From assembly GCF_011008845.1 (NCBI RefSeq), contig NZ_JAAIWM010000011.1:1-64000 (forward strand): a stretch of DNA of 64,000 bases, written 5' to 3'. A program made the translations under genes and the position numbers. Shown one piece after another: positions 1 to 8,660 of the stretch. How positions within the stretch are numbered: position 1 is the first letter of the stretch; every line of letters starts with the position of its first letter. The notes below the pieces were generated by a model. The model ran no database searches. It saw only the letters and a program-made list of their open reading frames with translations, and had not been told where the DNA came from. The stretch comes from Bacillus mesophilus (GTDB taxonomy: Bacteria > Bacillota > Bacilli > Bacillales > SA4).

Positions 1-94
<94 letters not shown>

Positions 95-100
95 AAAGTA

Positions 101-131
101 AAAAGAGTAGCTCATGTAGCTACTCTTTTTT
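101..131 (+). terminator. rho-independent terminator of the rRNA operon
   Basis: A perfect 12-bp stem (101-112 with 118-129) closes a 5-base loop and runs into a T tract. It sits just after the 5S rRNA and would end the rRNA operon. Confidence 0.9.
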
Positions 132-432
132 GTGTTAATGAGCACGAAGTGCTAAAAGACACAACAAGTACCAGAGGACTACAAGAAGCAAGAAGGTTGA
201 GGAAGCGAAGAAGTCCGGAGAATGAGGATTATACGTGGGGACTGAAGGAATGAAGCTGACGAAGAGATTCGCCGCTTGTTTTAGTACAATCCCAACGTGA
301 CTGTTAAGCTCAAGCGCACTCATGGAATAAATGTATGAACATTCCCGAGCACTATTACCTAATCAATACTCATCATATTTTTTGCTCTCTTTGAAATACT
401 ATGGAAGTATGATAAACCAAGGAGATGATTAT
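132..432. other. non-coding stretch after the rRNA operon
   Basis: No convincing gene is seen here. Open frames across it lack ribosome binding sites. Positions 165-275 are strikingly purine-rich on the + strand, with repeated GAAG and GGA words such as GAAGCGAAGAAGTCCGGAG. I have the impression that similar sequence is common in intergenic regions of other Bacillaceae, but I cannot name it. The last 100 bases carry the promoter region of the small gene at 433. Confidence 0.4.
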
Positions 433-561
433 ATGGGAAGAACTAAAAATGCAAATGCAAATGCACAACGAAATGACAATGTGAAAAAAGGAAATAGTCC
501 TGAATTTGCTGCTTACGCAGAAGTAATAGCAGACCAGGCTGATGGTAAAGATAAAAAATAA
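433..561 (+). CDS. small hydrophilic protein, possibly a minor spore protein
   Basis: A 42-residue protein beginning MGRTKNANANAQRND and ending in a Lys/Asp-rich tail. The ATG at 433 follows a good ribosome binding site (AAGGAGATGATT), so it is preferred over the in-frame ATG at 331, which has none. The Asn/Ala/Gln-rich start and charged end resemble small acid-soluble spore proteins, and the middle GNSPEFAAYAE faintly recalls the FASE-type motif of gamma-type SASP. I do not recognise the family. A terminator hairpin follows at 592, so it is probably a monocistronic unit. Confidence 0.7.
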   Translation: MGRTKNANANAQRNDNVKKGNSPEFAAYAEVIADQADGKDKK

Positions 562-591
562 TCACAGTAACCGGTAAAAGTTTATGAATCT

Positions 592-620
592 GGTCCTATC
601 CATAGTGGATAGGGCCTTTT
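592..620 (+). terminator. rho-independent terminator
   Basis: An 11-bp stem with one G-T pair (592-602 with 606-616) and a TAG loop is followed by TTTT. It closes the small gene at 433. Confidence 0.8.
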
Positions 621-714
621 AGTTCAGGAAAAGGGAAATTTATAATGTTTTACTCCTTTTTTTGGAAGACATCTGATAAAATAGTAAAATAGGCGAAGAG
701 AAGGAGAATAACAT

Positions 715-1332
715 ATGTCTAGCTATACAGTTACTAAAAAGAAAAAGCAATTTGATTTATCATCATTTCTTATCATGATTGCCATCATTCTTGTTTTGTC
801 CTGTCTAATAGTTCCCTTTGTAGCGATCTACTCATATCAGGATATCTTTATTAACAACGTACAATCATGGTTTTTTGCAACACCAAAGATTAACTATTTT
901 ATATTTGCTGGTGGGTTAATTTGGTTCTCAATTCTTATAGTTATTTTCTTGATTTATCGTAATAATACTTTAATGGCTGATAAAAAGGTAAGGCTTTTTC
1001 CATTTTATTTAGCAGTGATACCAGGAATAATTGTTATATTACTTTCTCTACATAATTATTTCTATTTAAATGATGAAGGTATATATTACAATGGGCTGAC
1101 AGACCTTGGCGTTAAAACATATAAGTGGGAAGATGTAACGGAAGCTAAACAGCTTCAAGTGATAAATAATGGGGTTATGGTTGAAGGAGATCTTGTATTT
1201 GAATTTAAGAATGGAGAAACCTTTAACCTTCCTGTTACAAAAGAAGTTCAATTAAATAAGAGGCGAATTTATACTGCGCTAAGAAAAGTAGATGTTGAAG
1301 TACAACGTATTCTGCCAGAGGGTCAGGGTTAA
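715..1332 (+). CDS. membrane protein with a C-terminal PH-like region, unknown function
   Basis: 205 residues. Three hydrophobic segments are visible, at about residues 16-40, 56-80 and 92-112. A soluble tail follows, with the pattern GIYYNGLTDLGVKTYKWEDV and later VFEFKNGETFNLPV. That layout (membrane anchor, then a small beta domain containing a W-E-D-V turn) is common in bacterial PH-like proteins, so the tail may be PH-like; this is inference. The ATG at 715 follows AAGGAGAATAAC. The gene stands alone, ends in a strong terminator, and lies just before ypcP. Confidence 0.8.
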   Translation: MSSYTVTKKKKQFDLSSFLIMIAIILVLSCLIVPFVAIYSYQDIFINNVQSWFFATPKINYFIFAGGLIWFSILIVIFLIYRNNTLMADKKVRLFPFYLAVIPGIIVILLSLHNYFYLNDEGIYYNGLTDLGVKTYKWEDVTEAKQLQVINNGVMVEGDLVFEFKNGETFNLPVTKEVQLNKRRIYTALRKVDVEVQRILPEGQG

Positions 1333-1341
1333 TAAAAAGAA

Positions 1342-1370
1342 GGATTGAATGATATTCAATCCTTTTTTTT
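1342..1370 (+). terminator. rho-independent terminator
   Basis: A 9-bp perfect stem (GGATTGAAT with ATTCAATCC) with a 3-base loop and eight Ts, directly after the membrane-protein gene. Confidence 0.92.
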
Positions 1371-1424
1371 ATTTAATTTTAAATAGAGTATACCCTTCTA
1401 TTGTCCCTACTAATGAGTCAATTA

Positions 1425-1433
1425 TGGTATAAT
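1425..1433 (+). promoter_or_regulatory. extended -10 promoter of ypcP
   Basis: The sequence TGGTATAAT is a consensus -10 with an upstream TG, 38 bases before the ypcP start. No good -35 box is seen at 17-bp spacing, which fits an extended -10 SigA-type promoter. Confidence 0.55.
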
Positions 1434-1470
1434 AGATTAGTTATTATTATAATTTTTGTGAGGTGTTAAA

Positions 1471-2343
1471 GTGGAGCAATCCAATAAATCAATTCTACTA
1501 GTAGACGGAATGGCCCTATTATTTAGAGCATTCTATGCAACGGCAGTAAGTAATTATTTTATGATAAATAGTAAAGGAATTCCGACAAACGGGATTCATG
1601 GGTTTGTAAAACATTTATTTACAGCTATTGAACATTTTAATCCTAGCCATGTAGTGTGCTGTTGGGATATGGGAAGTAAAACATTCCGTACAGAGGAATT
1701 TTCTGAATATAAAGCAAACCGTGCAGAGGCACCTATTGAACTAGTTCCACAATTTGATCTTGTAAAAGATGTTGTTGATTCGTTTGATATCCCTAATATT
1801 GGGTTAAAAGGGTATGAAGCAGATGATTGTATTGGAACCCTTGCTAGAGAATATAGTGTAGATCACAAGGTGATTATTTTAACTGGGGATCAAGATATTT
1901 TCCAATTAATTAATCAGAATGTATCCGTTGCAATCGTTAGAAAAGGTTTTGGAAATTATGATTTGTATAACCCAGAACGTCTTTTGGAGGAAAAGGGTAT
2001 TACTCCGGCCCAGATGATTGATCTAAAAGCTTTAATGGGTGATCCAAGTGATAATTATCCGGGTGTAAAAGGTATTGGGGAGAAGACTGCTATTAAATTG
2101 TTACTAGAATTTGGAACGATAGAGGGGATATTAGATAACCTCTCTAAACTTACAAAATCCCAACAAAAGAAGATTGAAGATAGCTTAGAGATGCTTCACC
2201 TTTCCCACCGCTTGGCACGAATTCATTGTGAAGTTCCAATTGAATGTAGCTTAGATCAAGCAGAATATAAAGTTAACAAAGAACGGGCGCTCTCAACTTT
2301 TAGAGAGCTTGAATTTAAAGGATTAGATCGTTTACTTGGGTAA
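1471..2343 (+). CDS. ypcP: 5'-3' exonuclease, YpcP type
   Basis: 290 residues, the free-standing form of the 5' nuclease domain otherwise found at the N-terminus of DNA polymerase I. Metal-binding motifs are clear: LLVDGMALLFRAFYA near the start, YEADDCIGTLA, TGDQDIFQL, and a helix-hairpin-helix GVKGIGEKTA after GDPSDNYP. It should remove RNA primers and flaps during lagging-strand synthesis and repair. The start is GTG, preceded by GAGGTG. In B. subtilis ypcP is next to sspL and the ypdQ/ypeP pair, as here. Confidence 0.93.
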   Translation: MEQSNKSILLVDGMALLFRAFYATAVSNYFMINSKGIPTNGIHGFVKHLFTAIEHFNPSHVVCCWDMGSKTFRTEEFSEYKANRAEAPIELVPQFDLVKDVVDSFDIPNIGLKGYEADDCIGTLAREYSVDHKVIILTGDQDIFQLINQNVSVAIVRKGFGNYDLYNPERLLEEKGITPAQMIDLKALMGDPSDNYPGVKGIGEKTAIKLLLEFGTIEGILDNLSKLTKSQQKKIEDSLEMLHLSHRLARIHCEVPIECSLDQAEYKVNKERALSTFRELEFKGLDRLLG

Positions 2344-2373
2344 GGAATGGGTTGTACCCATTCCTAGCTTTTC

Positions 2374-2511
2374 CTATATTTTCGTATTATCCTTTTTTGC
2401 TTTATCCTCAAGCTTGGTTTTGGGATCAGGTGTCGGTATATCTGAACCAAAACCTTGAGGATTAACACCTGAGAAAGCTTCAGTTCCGCGGTTTGCATTT
2501 CTTTGGGTCAT
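2374..2511 (-). CDS. sspL: small acid-soluble spore protein L
   Basis: A 45-residue protein. The C-terminal half, DPKTKLEDKAKKDNTKI, and the middle GVNPQG match what I remember of B. subtilis SspL (GVTPQG, then DPKTELEERAKKSNTK). The start at 2511 follows GGGAGGTGAATG on the minus strand. Minor SASPs of this kind are made in the forespore, so a SigG-type promoter upstream is expected, though I did not identify one. It is convergent with ypcP, and its neighbourhood matches that of B. subtilis sspL. Confidence 0.9.
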   Translation of the reverse strand: MTQRNANRGTEAFSGVNPQGFGSDIPTPDPKTKLEDKAKKDNTKI

Positions 2512-2645
2512 GATCATTCACCTCCCATATTGTATTGTTTGAAGCAGAGTCAACAATTATGTAAGCTGTTGATTACCTACATAAAACATTTAGGAATGAA
2601 TAGTTTTTACTCTCAACTTAGAAACTAATGTTGAGGTGAAGTTAT

Positions 2646-3107
2646 ATGAATAAAGGAATGGTTACAGCTATTACTACAATAGGGTTAGCTCAATTTCTTA
2701 AGATTCCGCTAAAGAAAATAAAAACAGGTAAATGGGAATGGGAAACATTTGTTGAGACGGGTGGGATGCCTAGCTCTCATTCTGCAGGTGTAACGTCACT
2801 GGCGACATTTATAGCTTTAAAAAAAGGTGTACCCACCGTTGATTTTGCGTTAGCTTCTGTTTTTGGAATGATTGTTATGTATGATGCTCAAGGAATTCGA
2901 AGGCAAACGGGTGAATTAACTTTATTAGTAAATGACATGGAAGAAGACCTTGAACGCTTAAAAGGTCAAGAAGATCACCACTTTCATGACAAAAAAGATA
3001 GAAAATTAAAGGAAATGTTAGGACATCAACCAGCAGAAGTACTAGGTGGAGCTTTGCTTGGTATGTTAACTGGTACAATTGGTCACTTTTTGACAAAGAA
3101 AAAATAA
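2646..3107 (+). CDS. divergent PAP2-family membrane protein (DUF212/YuiD type)
   Basis: 153 residues. The signature GGMPSSHSAGV near residue 40, then YDAQGIRRQ, and HQPAEVLGGALLG near residue 126 mark the DUF212 family, a divergent branch of the acid phosphatase/vanadium haloperoxidase fold with several membrane segments. The substrate is unknown. An acidic and His-rich insert lies at about residues 95-125. The ATG follows TTGAGGTGAAG. The small gene at 3150 starts about 40 bases downstream and may be co-transcribed. Confidence 0.88.
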   Translation: MNKGMVTAITTIGLAQFLKIPLKKIKTGKWEWETFVETGGMPSSHSAGVTSLATFIALKKGVPTVDFALASVFGMIVMYDAQGIRRQTGELTLLVNDMEEDLERLKGQEDHHFHDKKDRKLKEMLGHQPAEVLGGALLGMLTGTIGHFLTKKK

Positions 3108-3149
3108 GCAAGATGTTTTATGTTGTCTGTAAATAAGGATGGGGAAAGA

Positions 3150-3413
3150 GTGACTAAGATAGAGGAATATTTGCAATTCTTAAAGCAAAAAGGGTTTATA
3201 TTCAGGGAGGAAGAGCTTGGCTTCATTTCATTTGGTCAAAGATATTCTGGTACTAACGATCAGCAAGTGATTGCAGCAATCGAGATCACCCTTAAAGCAC
3301 AAAAACATTTTGACGGAAGTTATTTTGTTGCTTTACTAGAACAATTAAAAGGTGAAGACATTACGAACCGAAAACAAGCCTTTCAATATGCACAGGAAAA
3401 AGGAATCATTTGA
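3150..3413 (+). CDS. small conserved protein, probably DUF6123 family
   Basis: 87 residues from the GTG at 3150, which sits behind AAGGATGGGGAAAGA. An in-frame ATG at 3120 has no good ribosome binding site. The protein begins with the helix KIEEYLQFLKQKGF and contains IEITLKAQKHFDGSYFVALLE. I believe this is the uncharacterised DUF6123 family of Bacillaceae, but the match is from memory. It is soluble and mostly helical. No function can be inferred. Confidence 0.75.
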   Translation: MTKIEEYLQFLKQKGFIFREEELGFISFGQRYSGTNDQQVIAAIEITLKAQKHFDGSYFVALLEQLKGEDITNRKQAFQYAQEKGII

Positions 3414-3452
3414 CACGCGATTTCCTATTGAAAACTTGATATGTAGTTCAAG

Positions 3453-3480
3453 GAGCGCCCAGATAAGGCGTTCTTTTTTA
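3453..3480 (+). terminator. rho-independent terminator
   Basis: A 7-bp stem with one wobble pair (3453-3459 with 3467-3473) is followed by seven Ts. It ends the unit containing the genes at 2646 and 3150. Confidence 0.85.
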
Positions 3481-3562
3481 TTTACACTACTTAATTACAA
3501 GGAACCAATATAAAAAGCCTAAATCATAAAAGACTTAGACTTTCTCTTGAATAAGATTCTAC

Positions 3563-4480
3563 TTAAGAAGCACTTTGTATAGACGGATTTATGGACTTTT
3601 TCTTAGTAGGCCATTCGGACAAAATCATTCCAATGAAGATAAACACACATCCATAAACCGCAATCCAGCCTAAGCGCTCGTTGGCCCAGAAATAAGCTGT
3701 TATAGCTGCAAAAACGGGTTCAGTAGCAAAGATTAATGCAACTCTAGTAGGAGTAGTGTACTGTTGAAGCTTAGTTTGTGCGAAGAAAGCAAAAGCAGTT
3801 GCTAGGATAGAAGTGACAAGTAAAGCAATGAGTACTTCTCTTTGAACTAGAGTCCCGACATGAAACGCTCTTTGCCAATCTTCAAACAGTAAGGCACATA
3901 TACCAGAAAAAACAGCGACACCAAGGATTTGCCCAATTGTTAGCAATAAAGTGGGAAATTCATTTGTATATTTTCCAGTTAAGATTATGTGCATAGCGAA
4001 TGCAAAGGCACAGCCTAGTACTAATAGATCTCCAATGTTTAATGAAAAGGTATCACCAACCGTTAACATAAACAACCCAAATGCAGCAACAATTGAACCT
4101 ATAATTGCGATAGAACGTGGTCTTTGCTTTAAAATGAGTAATGATAATAGAGGTACTAATACCACACTAAGACCTGTGATAAATCCTGCTTTAGATGATG
4201 TTGTATATAATAATCCCATTGTTTGAAGTGCATAACCTAAGAAAAGGCTCATTCCAATAAACAATCCTGCTAATAGGAATTTAAGATTAATTGCTTGAAG
4301 TTGATCACGTTTGTAAATAAAAAAGCCAATCATTAAAATGATTGCTGCTATAGAAAATCTTATAGCATTAAACGTAAATGGTTCTAAAAAAGAGATGGCT
4401 TGTTGAACAAGTACAAAGGTTGCTCCCCAAATAAATGCAACAAAAAGTAAAATACCATCAGCTAGTAAACGTGTTTTCAT
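3563..4480 (-). CDS. EamA-family (DMT superfamily) transporter
   Basis: 305 residues with about ten hydrophobic segments in two EamA repeats, the usual architecture of ten-helix drug/metabolite transporters. The start, LLFVAFIWGATFVLVQQAI, is the characteristic first EamA helix with a W-G pair. The substrate cannot be told; amino acid or metabolite export is common in the family. The ATG is preceded by AGAAGGGA. It is transcribed in the same direction as ypdQ behind it, but about 30 bases apart, so an operon is possible. Confidence 0.9.
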   Translation of the reverse strand: MKTRLLADGILLFVAFIWGATFVLVQQAISFLEPFTFNAIRFSIAAIILMIGFFIYKRDQLQAINLKFLLAGLFIGMSLFLGYALQTMGLLYTTSSKAGFITGLSVVLVPLLSLLILKQRPRSIAIIGSIVAAFGLFMLTVGDTFSLNIGDLLVLGCAFAFAMHIILTGKYTNEFPTLLLTIGQILGVAVFSGICALLFEDWQRAFHVGTLVQREVLIALLVTSILATAFAFFAQTKLQQYTTPTRVALIFATEPVFAAITAYFWANERLGWIAVYGCVFIFIGMILSEWPTKKKSINPSIQSAS

Positions 4481-4509
4481 GTTGATAGTCCCTTCTCAGT
4501 CTATATTGA

Positions 4510-4899
4510 TTACTGATTGTCTCGAATCGCCTTTCTTGCAAGCTCATCCGCAATCTGATTTTGGCTACTAGGAATCCATTTCATAAAAAATAAATCGAAT
4601 TGCTTTGTTAATTTTAACGCAGTTTCTAAAAGAGGGGCATATTGTTTGTTTTTTACATATTCCTTCTCAATTGCCCGATCTACTAGCTGGGAGTCTGTTC
4701 GAAATGAAACAATTGAAAACTCCTTTTCAATACAGATTTCCAATGCTTTGATTAAGGAATAATACTCAGCTTCATGATTTGACATGTTTCCTAGTGGAAT
4801 AGAATATCTTTCTAAAACACCATTACCTTTTATATAGATACCTGCTCCAGAAGGACCAGGGTTACCTGCACTTGCTCCATCAATATATACTTCGATCAA
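4510..4899 (-). CDS. ypdQ: RNase HI-like protein YpdQ
   Basis: 129 residues from a TTG start at 4899 behind AGGGGGTTTTC. A longer open frame to 5004 lacks a binding site, and the RNase H fold starts at this TTG. The active-site pattern is present: YIDGASAGNPGPSGAG (first Asp), a central Glu in HEAEYYSLIKAL, FRTDSQLV (third acid), and QIADELARKA. The text matches B. subtilis YpdQ well. It may not be a fully active RNase H, since the B. subtilis homologue is described only as RNase HI-like. It diverges from ypeP. Confidence 0.9.
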   Translation of the reverse strand: MIEVYIDGASAGNPGPSGAGIYIKGNGVLERYSIPLGNMSNHEAEYYSLIKALEICIEKEFSIVSFRTDSQLVDRAIEKEYVKNKQYAPLLETALKLTKQFDLFFMKWIPSSQNQIADELARKAIRDNQ

Positions 4900-5054
4900 T
4901 TGAAAACCCCCTAAAAAAATGGATCCACGAAACATACTATAACATTGATTTTTCTTATATAGAAGAGGAATATAGATTTCCTTATTAGAATAATGAATAA
5001 GCATGAAAAAGTATGGAAAAATGTAGATACTAAGATTTTGGAGGATGAACTAGG

Positions 5055-5714
5055 GTGAACGTTTGGATTGAGTGGAAATATAAAACAGCAAAGAATCTTG
5101 AACTTACATTAACAACAGAAGTCATGCAAGCGAAAAAGGCTCTTCTAATTGCAGAAGATTTTATGAAAACAGGTCGAACAAAGGACTTGGTTTTTTATGA
5201 TGAACAGCATACTATGTGGACAAAAAAAGAATTTGAGAAACTTCTTAAGGAAGTAGAAGAAGAGCCACATCATATAGAGGTTTTCTTTGATGGTGGGTTT
5301 GATGTGCAGACTAAAAAGGCTGGTGCTGGGGTCGCTATTTATTATTCAAGAAAAAATAAAGATTTCCGAATTAGGGAAAACAGTGTATTAGAGGAACTCG
5401 ATAATAATAATGAAGCAGAATATGCAGCTTTCTGGGCAGGGGTATTGCAACTTGAGGCACTAGGTGTCCGTAATACGAGTGTCCACTTTAAAGGTGACTC
5501 ACAAGTCGTGTTAAATCAATTATCTGGAGAATGGCCGTGCTTTGAGGATGAGTTCAATAGGTGGTTAGATCGGATTGAAGAGAAGCTAAAGGAACTCAAG
5601 ATTAAGCCTACCTATACAGCCATTTCCAGAAAGGAAAACAGAGAGGCAGATCAGCTAGCAAGTCAAGCTCTACAAGGGGTCATGGTTTCAAGTCATCTTA
5701 ATCGATCTGAATAG
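5055..5714 (+). CDS. ypeP: RNase H-like protein YpeP
   Basis: 219 residues, GTG start. An N-terminal extension of about 70 residues precedes an RNase H-like domain with VFFDGGFDVQTKKAGAG, a central NNNEAEYAAFWAGV and FKGDSQVVLNQL, ending in ENREADQLASQAL. The conserved acids fit an RNase H fold. It is transcribed away from ypdQ, a second RNase H-like gene, and toward ypeQ, as in the B. subtilis yp- region. Ribosome binding is by GGAGG about ten bases upstream. Confidence 0.88.
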   Translation: MNVWIEWKYKTAKNLELTLTTEVMQAKKALLIAEDFMKTGRTKDLVFYDEQHTMWTKKEFEKLLKEVEEEPHHIEVFFDGGFDVQTKKAGAGVAIYYSRKNKDFRIRENSVLEELDNNNEAEYAAFWAGVLQLEALGVRNTSVHFKGDSQVVLNQLSGEWPCFEDEFNRWLDRIEEKLKELKIKPTYTAISRKENREADQLASQALQGVMVSSHLNRSE

Positions 5715-5729
5715 AGAGGAGCCGGTAAG

Positions 5730-5906
5730 GTGAAGCAAAGGAAGGCGATTGTGGAGGTAAGTGAAATATTAGATACATTTTGTGAAAGTTGCTTTGTCCA
5801 TTCTTACTTTAAAAAGGAGTATGGAAAGTGTAAGGCACATAAGTTTTGTATTAAAGAATGCACGGTTGGCCAAAAATTAAAGGAATACGGTAGAATTCTT
5901 TCATAG
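5730..5906 (+). CDS. ypeQ: zinc-finger protein YpeQ (DUF2602 type)
   Basis: A 58-residue protein with GTG start behind GAGGAGCCGG, 15 bases after ypeP. It holds a dense Cys/His pattern, FCESCFVHSYFKKEYG then CKAHKFCIKEC, suitable for binding one or two zinc ions. This is the short zinc-finger family that follows ypeP in Bacillus. It is probably translated from the ypeP mRNA. Function unknown. Confidence 0.87.
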   Translation: MKQRKAIVEVSEILDTFCESCFVHSYFKKEYGKCKAHKFCIKECTVGQKLKEYGRILS

Positions 5907-6070
5907 AAACTGTTTTCGTATAGAGTGTTCGTTAGTAAAATGTTGTGTGCTTTAAACCTAGAGAGCTGCCTTTTTCTAACTATAAAAATTAGTTATAGAG
6001 TTTAAATAGGCTGAGTTTCTAAAAATGAAAGATTGAAAAGTCACAAACTTTTAGAAAAGAGCCTTTATAA

Positions 6071-6117
6071 AAAAAACTTCAGTTGGTTAGGAATACCCTG
6101 CCCACTGAAGTTTTTTT
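6071..6117. terminator. bidirectional terminator between ypeQ and the gene at 6132
   Basis: AAAAAACTTCAGT pairs with ACTGAAGTTTTTT around a 20-base loop. T tracts on both strands let it serve the + strand ypeP-ypeQ unit and the minus gene ending at 6132. Confidence 0.85.
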
Positions 6118-6131
6118 ATTTTAATTATGTG

Positions 6132-6380
6132 TTATTGCTTAGCTTCATTTAATTGCTCTTCACATTGTGTAAGTGAAACCTGTTGTTCATTTAAAAATTC
6201 CTTGTCTACACCTGTCTGGTTGTTGAACGCATGAGACAGTTGTGCTCTTGCATCTTGAATAGCTTGAGTTGCTTCTTCCAATTGCTCTCGGTCCATACTC
6301 ATTGTTGCTGTGCCTACCATTTTTTGAGCTGCTTTCACAGACATTTCTACTTGCTTTAAATCGTTAAATGGCTCTGACAT
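6132..6380 (-). CDS. DUF2564-family protein
   Basis: 82 residues, all helical and acidic, beginning with FNDLKQVEMSVKAAQKMVG and carrying ATMSMDREQLEEATQAI. I recognise this as the DUF2564 family of small Bacillus proteins; no function is known. Its heptad-like spacing suggests a helical hairpin or coiled coil. The ATG at 6380 follows GAAAGGGGAG. It has its own unit, ending in the shared terminator at 6071. Confidence 0.83.
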   Translation of the reverse strand: MSEPFNDLKQVEMSVKAAQKMVGTATMSMDREQLEEATQAIQDARAQLSHAFNNQTGVDKEFLNEQQVSLTQCEEQLNEAKQ

Positions 6381-6505
6381 ATAAAAACTCCCCTTTCAGT
6401 ATATCAAGTTTAGCTTGACCAATTTAAAAGGCACTATACCTTAGAATTACTACTACTTTTGATAAGACACTCATAAAATGTTAAAAACAATTAGGAGTGT
6501 TATTA

Positions 6506-6760
6506 ATGTTACAAGCCTATATCAATGATCTACAAGTTGTAATTAGATTTTCTTTGTCTTATCAGCACAGAGAAGAGTTACAAGAAGAGGAGATCATCCG
6601 AACCGTTCTTCAATTAGATGAGAAGTTGTTAACTTATATTGATGATTGTTTAGCCTGTAAAGGTAAAAATGGCGAATTAATTATTATATATGTTCAGCCG
6701 GGAGAAGTACTTGATGTACAAATTCAACAAGTCATTGTAAAAGAAAATATATTGTCTTGA
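6506..6760 (+). CDS. small protein of unknown function
   Basis: 84 residues from the ATG at 6506, which is 8 bases behind TTAGGAGTG; an upstream in-frame start at 6497 lies too close to that site. The sequence is acidic, with a predicted helix (REELQEEEIIRTVLQLDEKLL) and a beta-rich end (GELIIIYVQPGEVLDVQIQQ). No family is recognised. It stops two bases before the stop of the glycosyltransferase gene on the other strand, with no hairpin terminator between them, so the two transcripts probably overlap. Confidence 0.72.
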   Translation: MLQAYINDLQVVIRFSLSYQHREELQEEEIIRTVLQLDEKLLTYIDDCLACKGKNGELIIIYVQPGEVLDVQIQQVIVKENILS

Positions 6761-6762
6761 TA

Positions 6763-7869
6763 CTAGGAAGAAAACTGCTTTATTAAATCAACAACAGTTA
6801 TTTTGTCTAATCCATTGTGATATTGCTCCATCTTCTTCGAATGACTCTTTGCAAAATCTCTTGAATTCAATTTATCAAGAAGCTCCTCTTCAAAAGACTG
6901 TGAAAATTTATCTAAAGGTAAATAGAATATTAAGTCCTGGTTCAGCAGAACATCCACATTAATTTTCTCTTGACCAGGAAGGTGATCATATACAAAAATG
7001 GGTAAACGTTTTGAAAGACATTCACTAATGGTTATACCGCCTGGTTTAGATAATATAGCATCTACAGAGTGGTAGATGACATTCATCTTTTTCTTAGATT
7101 TGATATAAGGAAAAGGTATGATTCGAGGATGATTCTGTGCGATTAGCTTTGTATAAAGCTTAGTATTGCTACCACATAACACATAATAGTGAATCTTTCC
7201 ATGAATCGGTAAATACGACAATAAGTCTTCAATTTTGCCAACTCCTAAACTTCCCCCTGAAACCAATACCTTGTACTCTTTTGTGCGTTCGGCTTTCTGC
7301 AACACGTTCTCGAACTCCGGGTGAATAGGAATTCCGGTTTGAAAGATCGCCTCCTCTTTCACACCTTTATTAAGTAGATACTCTCTCATTGGTGGAAGGG
7401 AGATCAGGTGTGCATCAACCATGTCAGTGCCCCATATATGGTGAATAAAAAAATCAGTGTATACATTAATGATCGTTGCCGAACACTCACCACTTCGTTT
7501 CAACGTTGATGCAAGATAGGAAGGCAATGCATGGGAACAAATAATAAAATCAGGTTGATGCTGCTCAATGAGATTACGCATCGAGTTTAGAAAGAGCCAT
7601 TCGTAGTGTATAAATCGTTTTTCCTGCTCTAAAGATCGATAAACTGATCTTTCATATAAATAATGGTAAAAAGATGGGAACAGCTTAATCCATCTTAAAT
7701 ACACACTAGAGATTAATAGCTCCAACTGTTTATTGGTAGAACTTAATAGTTCAACACTTTCATATTGGATCGATAAATCACTTTGGTTGAATTGTTCAGA
7801 CAAGCTAGAAATAACCTGGTGATGTCCAGAGGGAATTTGTAATAGTGGAAAAAATAAAACCTTTGGCAT
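6763..7869 (-). CDS. ykoN: MGDG-synthase-type glycosyltransferase (GT28), YkoN-like
   Basis: 368 residues. The N-terminal half has the lipid-acceptor pattern LQIPSGHHQVI and later VYTDFFIHHIWGTDMVDAHL. The C-terminal half has the nucleotide-sugar pattern SKPGGITISECLSKRLP followed by GQEKINVDVL. This is the UgtP/MurG-like GT28 fold, which transfers a sugar to a membrane lipid. Together with the divergent genes at 8007 and 8661 it forms a group like B. subtilis ykoN-ykoP-ykoQ. The ATG follows TTAGGGAG. The acceptor lipid cannot be inferred. Confidence 0.82.
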   Translation of the reverse strand: MPKVLFFPLLQIPSGHHQVISSLSEQFNQSDLSIQYESVELLSSTNKQLELLISSVYLRWIKLFPSFYHYLYERSVYRSLEQEKRFIHYEWLFLNSMRNLIEQHQPDFIICSHALPSYLASTLKRSGECSATIINVYTDFFIHHIWGTDMVDAHLISLPPMREYLLNKGVKEEAIFQTGIPIHPEFENVLQKAERTKEYKVLVSGGSLGVGKIEDLLSYLPIHGKIHYYVLCGSNTKLYTKLIAQNHPRIIPFPYIKSKKKMNVIYHSVDAILSKPGGITISECLSKRLPIFVYDHLPGQEKINVDVLLNQDLIFYLPLDKFSQSFEEELLDKLNSRDFAKSHSKKMEQYHNGLDKITVVDLIKQFSS

Positions 7870-8006
7870 AATGTTCTCCCTAAATCATGATAGTGCTTAT
7901 AGTATGGAACATTACGAATTTTTTATGTGAAATCCTCCCTATAATTCCCATAATAAAACAACTGTTAGTTGGTGAAAATTATATCAACACATTGAAAAGG
8001 GGAAGT

Positions 8007-8588
8007 GTGGTCGTCGTGAGTAACGTAATGAAAGGCTGGTTTCTTTCCATATGGTATTTCCTAGACCCGATTTATTATGCCTTTACAAGGCTTACTTATG
8101 TGAAGGATGAGTCAAAGAAGAATTTAATTTTCCGTGTACGTGTCACTAGGTATAAGGGAAGAGAAGTGGTCCTTTCTGATGGGACAATCATCCGCAAAAA
8201 TGATACGCTTCTAAAAATCCATCTTCATAATGTAAAGCTTCTAAAGGAACTCTATCAAGTACAGTGTGAAGTAAAGAGAGGTAGGCATATATTTCAGTCT
8301 GTATTAACAGCTTTGCCAGCTCTAGCTGCCTATTTAGAGAATCACCCACAAAAAGAGGATATAAAAGCAGTTATAGGAATTACTACTCTACACCGGGGCT
8401 GTAGAAGGCTTGGGTTTGAAACGCATGATATAAAAAGTAGATGTTATCAATTCTTTAAAAAAGTGACATTTACACTTATTTATATCCTGTCTGCAACGAA
8501 TATCTCAAAAGAATCAATGCAAAAACATCAACCCAAATACTTATTTATGTCAACTAAAGCTCTATCCAAACGTTATCGAGTCAATTAA
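8007..8588 (+). CDS. ykoP: YkoP-like protein
   Basis: About 193 residues. The open frame continues upstream to 7887 without a binding site. AAAAGGGG lies just before two in-frame GTG codons at 8007 and 8016, so the start is one of them. The N-terminus SIWYFLDPIYYAFTRLTYV looks membrane-associated. The middle has the pattern DGTIIRKNDTLLKIHLHNVKLL, which is typical of YkoP-like proteins. It stands between ykoN- and ykoQ-like genes. Function unknown, possibly spore or cell-envelope related. Confidence 0.75.
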   Translation: MVVVSNVMKGWFLSIWYFLDPIYYAFTRLTYVKDESKKNLIFRVRVTRYKGREVVLSDGTIIRKNDTLLKIHLHNVKLLKELYQVQCEVKRGRHIFQSVLTALPALAAYLENHPQKEDIKAVIGITTLHRGCRRLGFETHDIKSRCYQFFKKVTFTLIYILSATNISKESMQKHQPKYLFMSTKALSKRYRVN

Positions 8589-8660
8589 TATACTTAACAA
8601 GAACTACCATATCAATACGCTTTCTTGTTTGATATACTTCTTAACAGGGAGGCGATATTA

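Noticed and set aside
2344..2364. Terminator of ypcP
   Set aside because: A 9-bp stem is present, but the following T tract is short and interrupted, so the call is weak.
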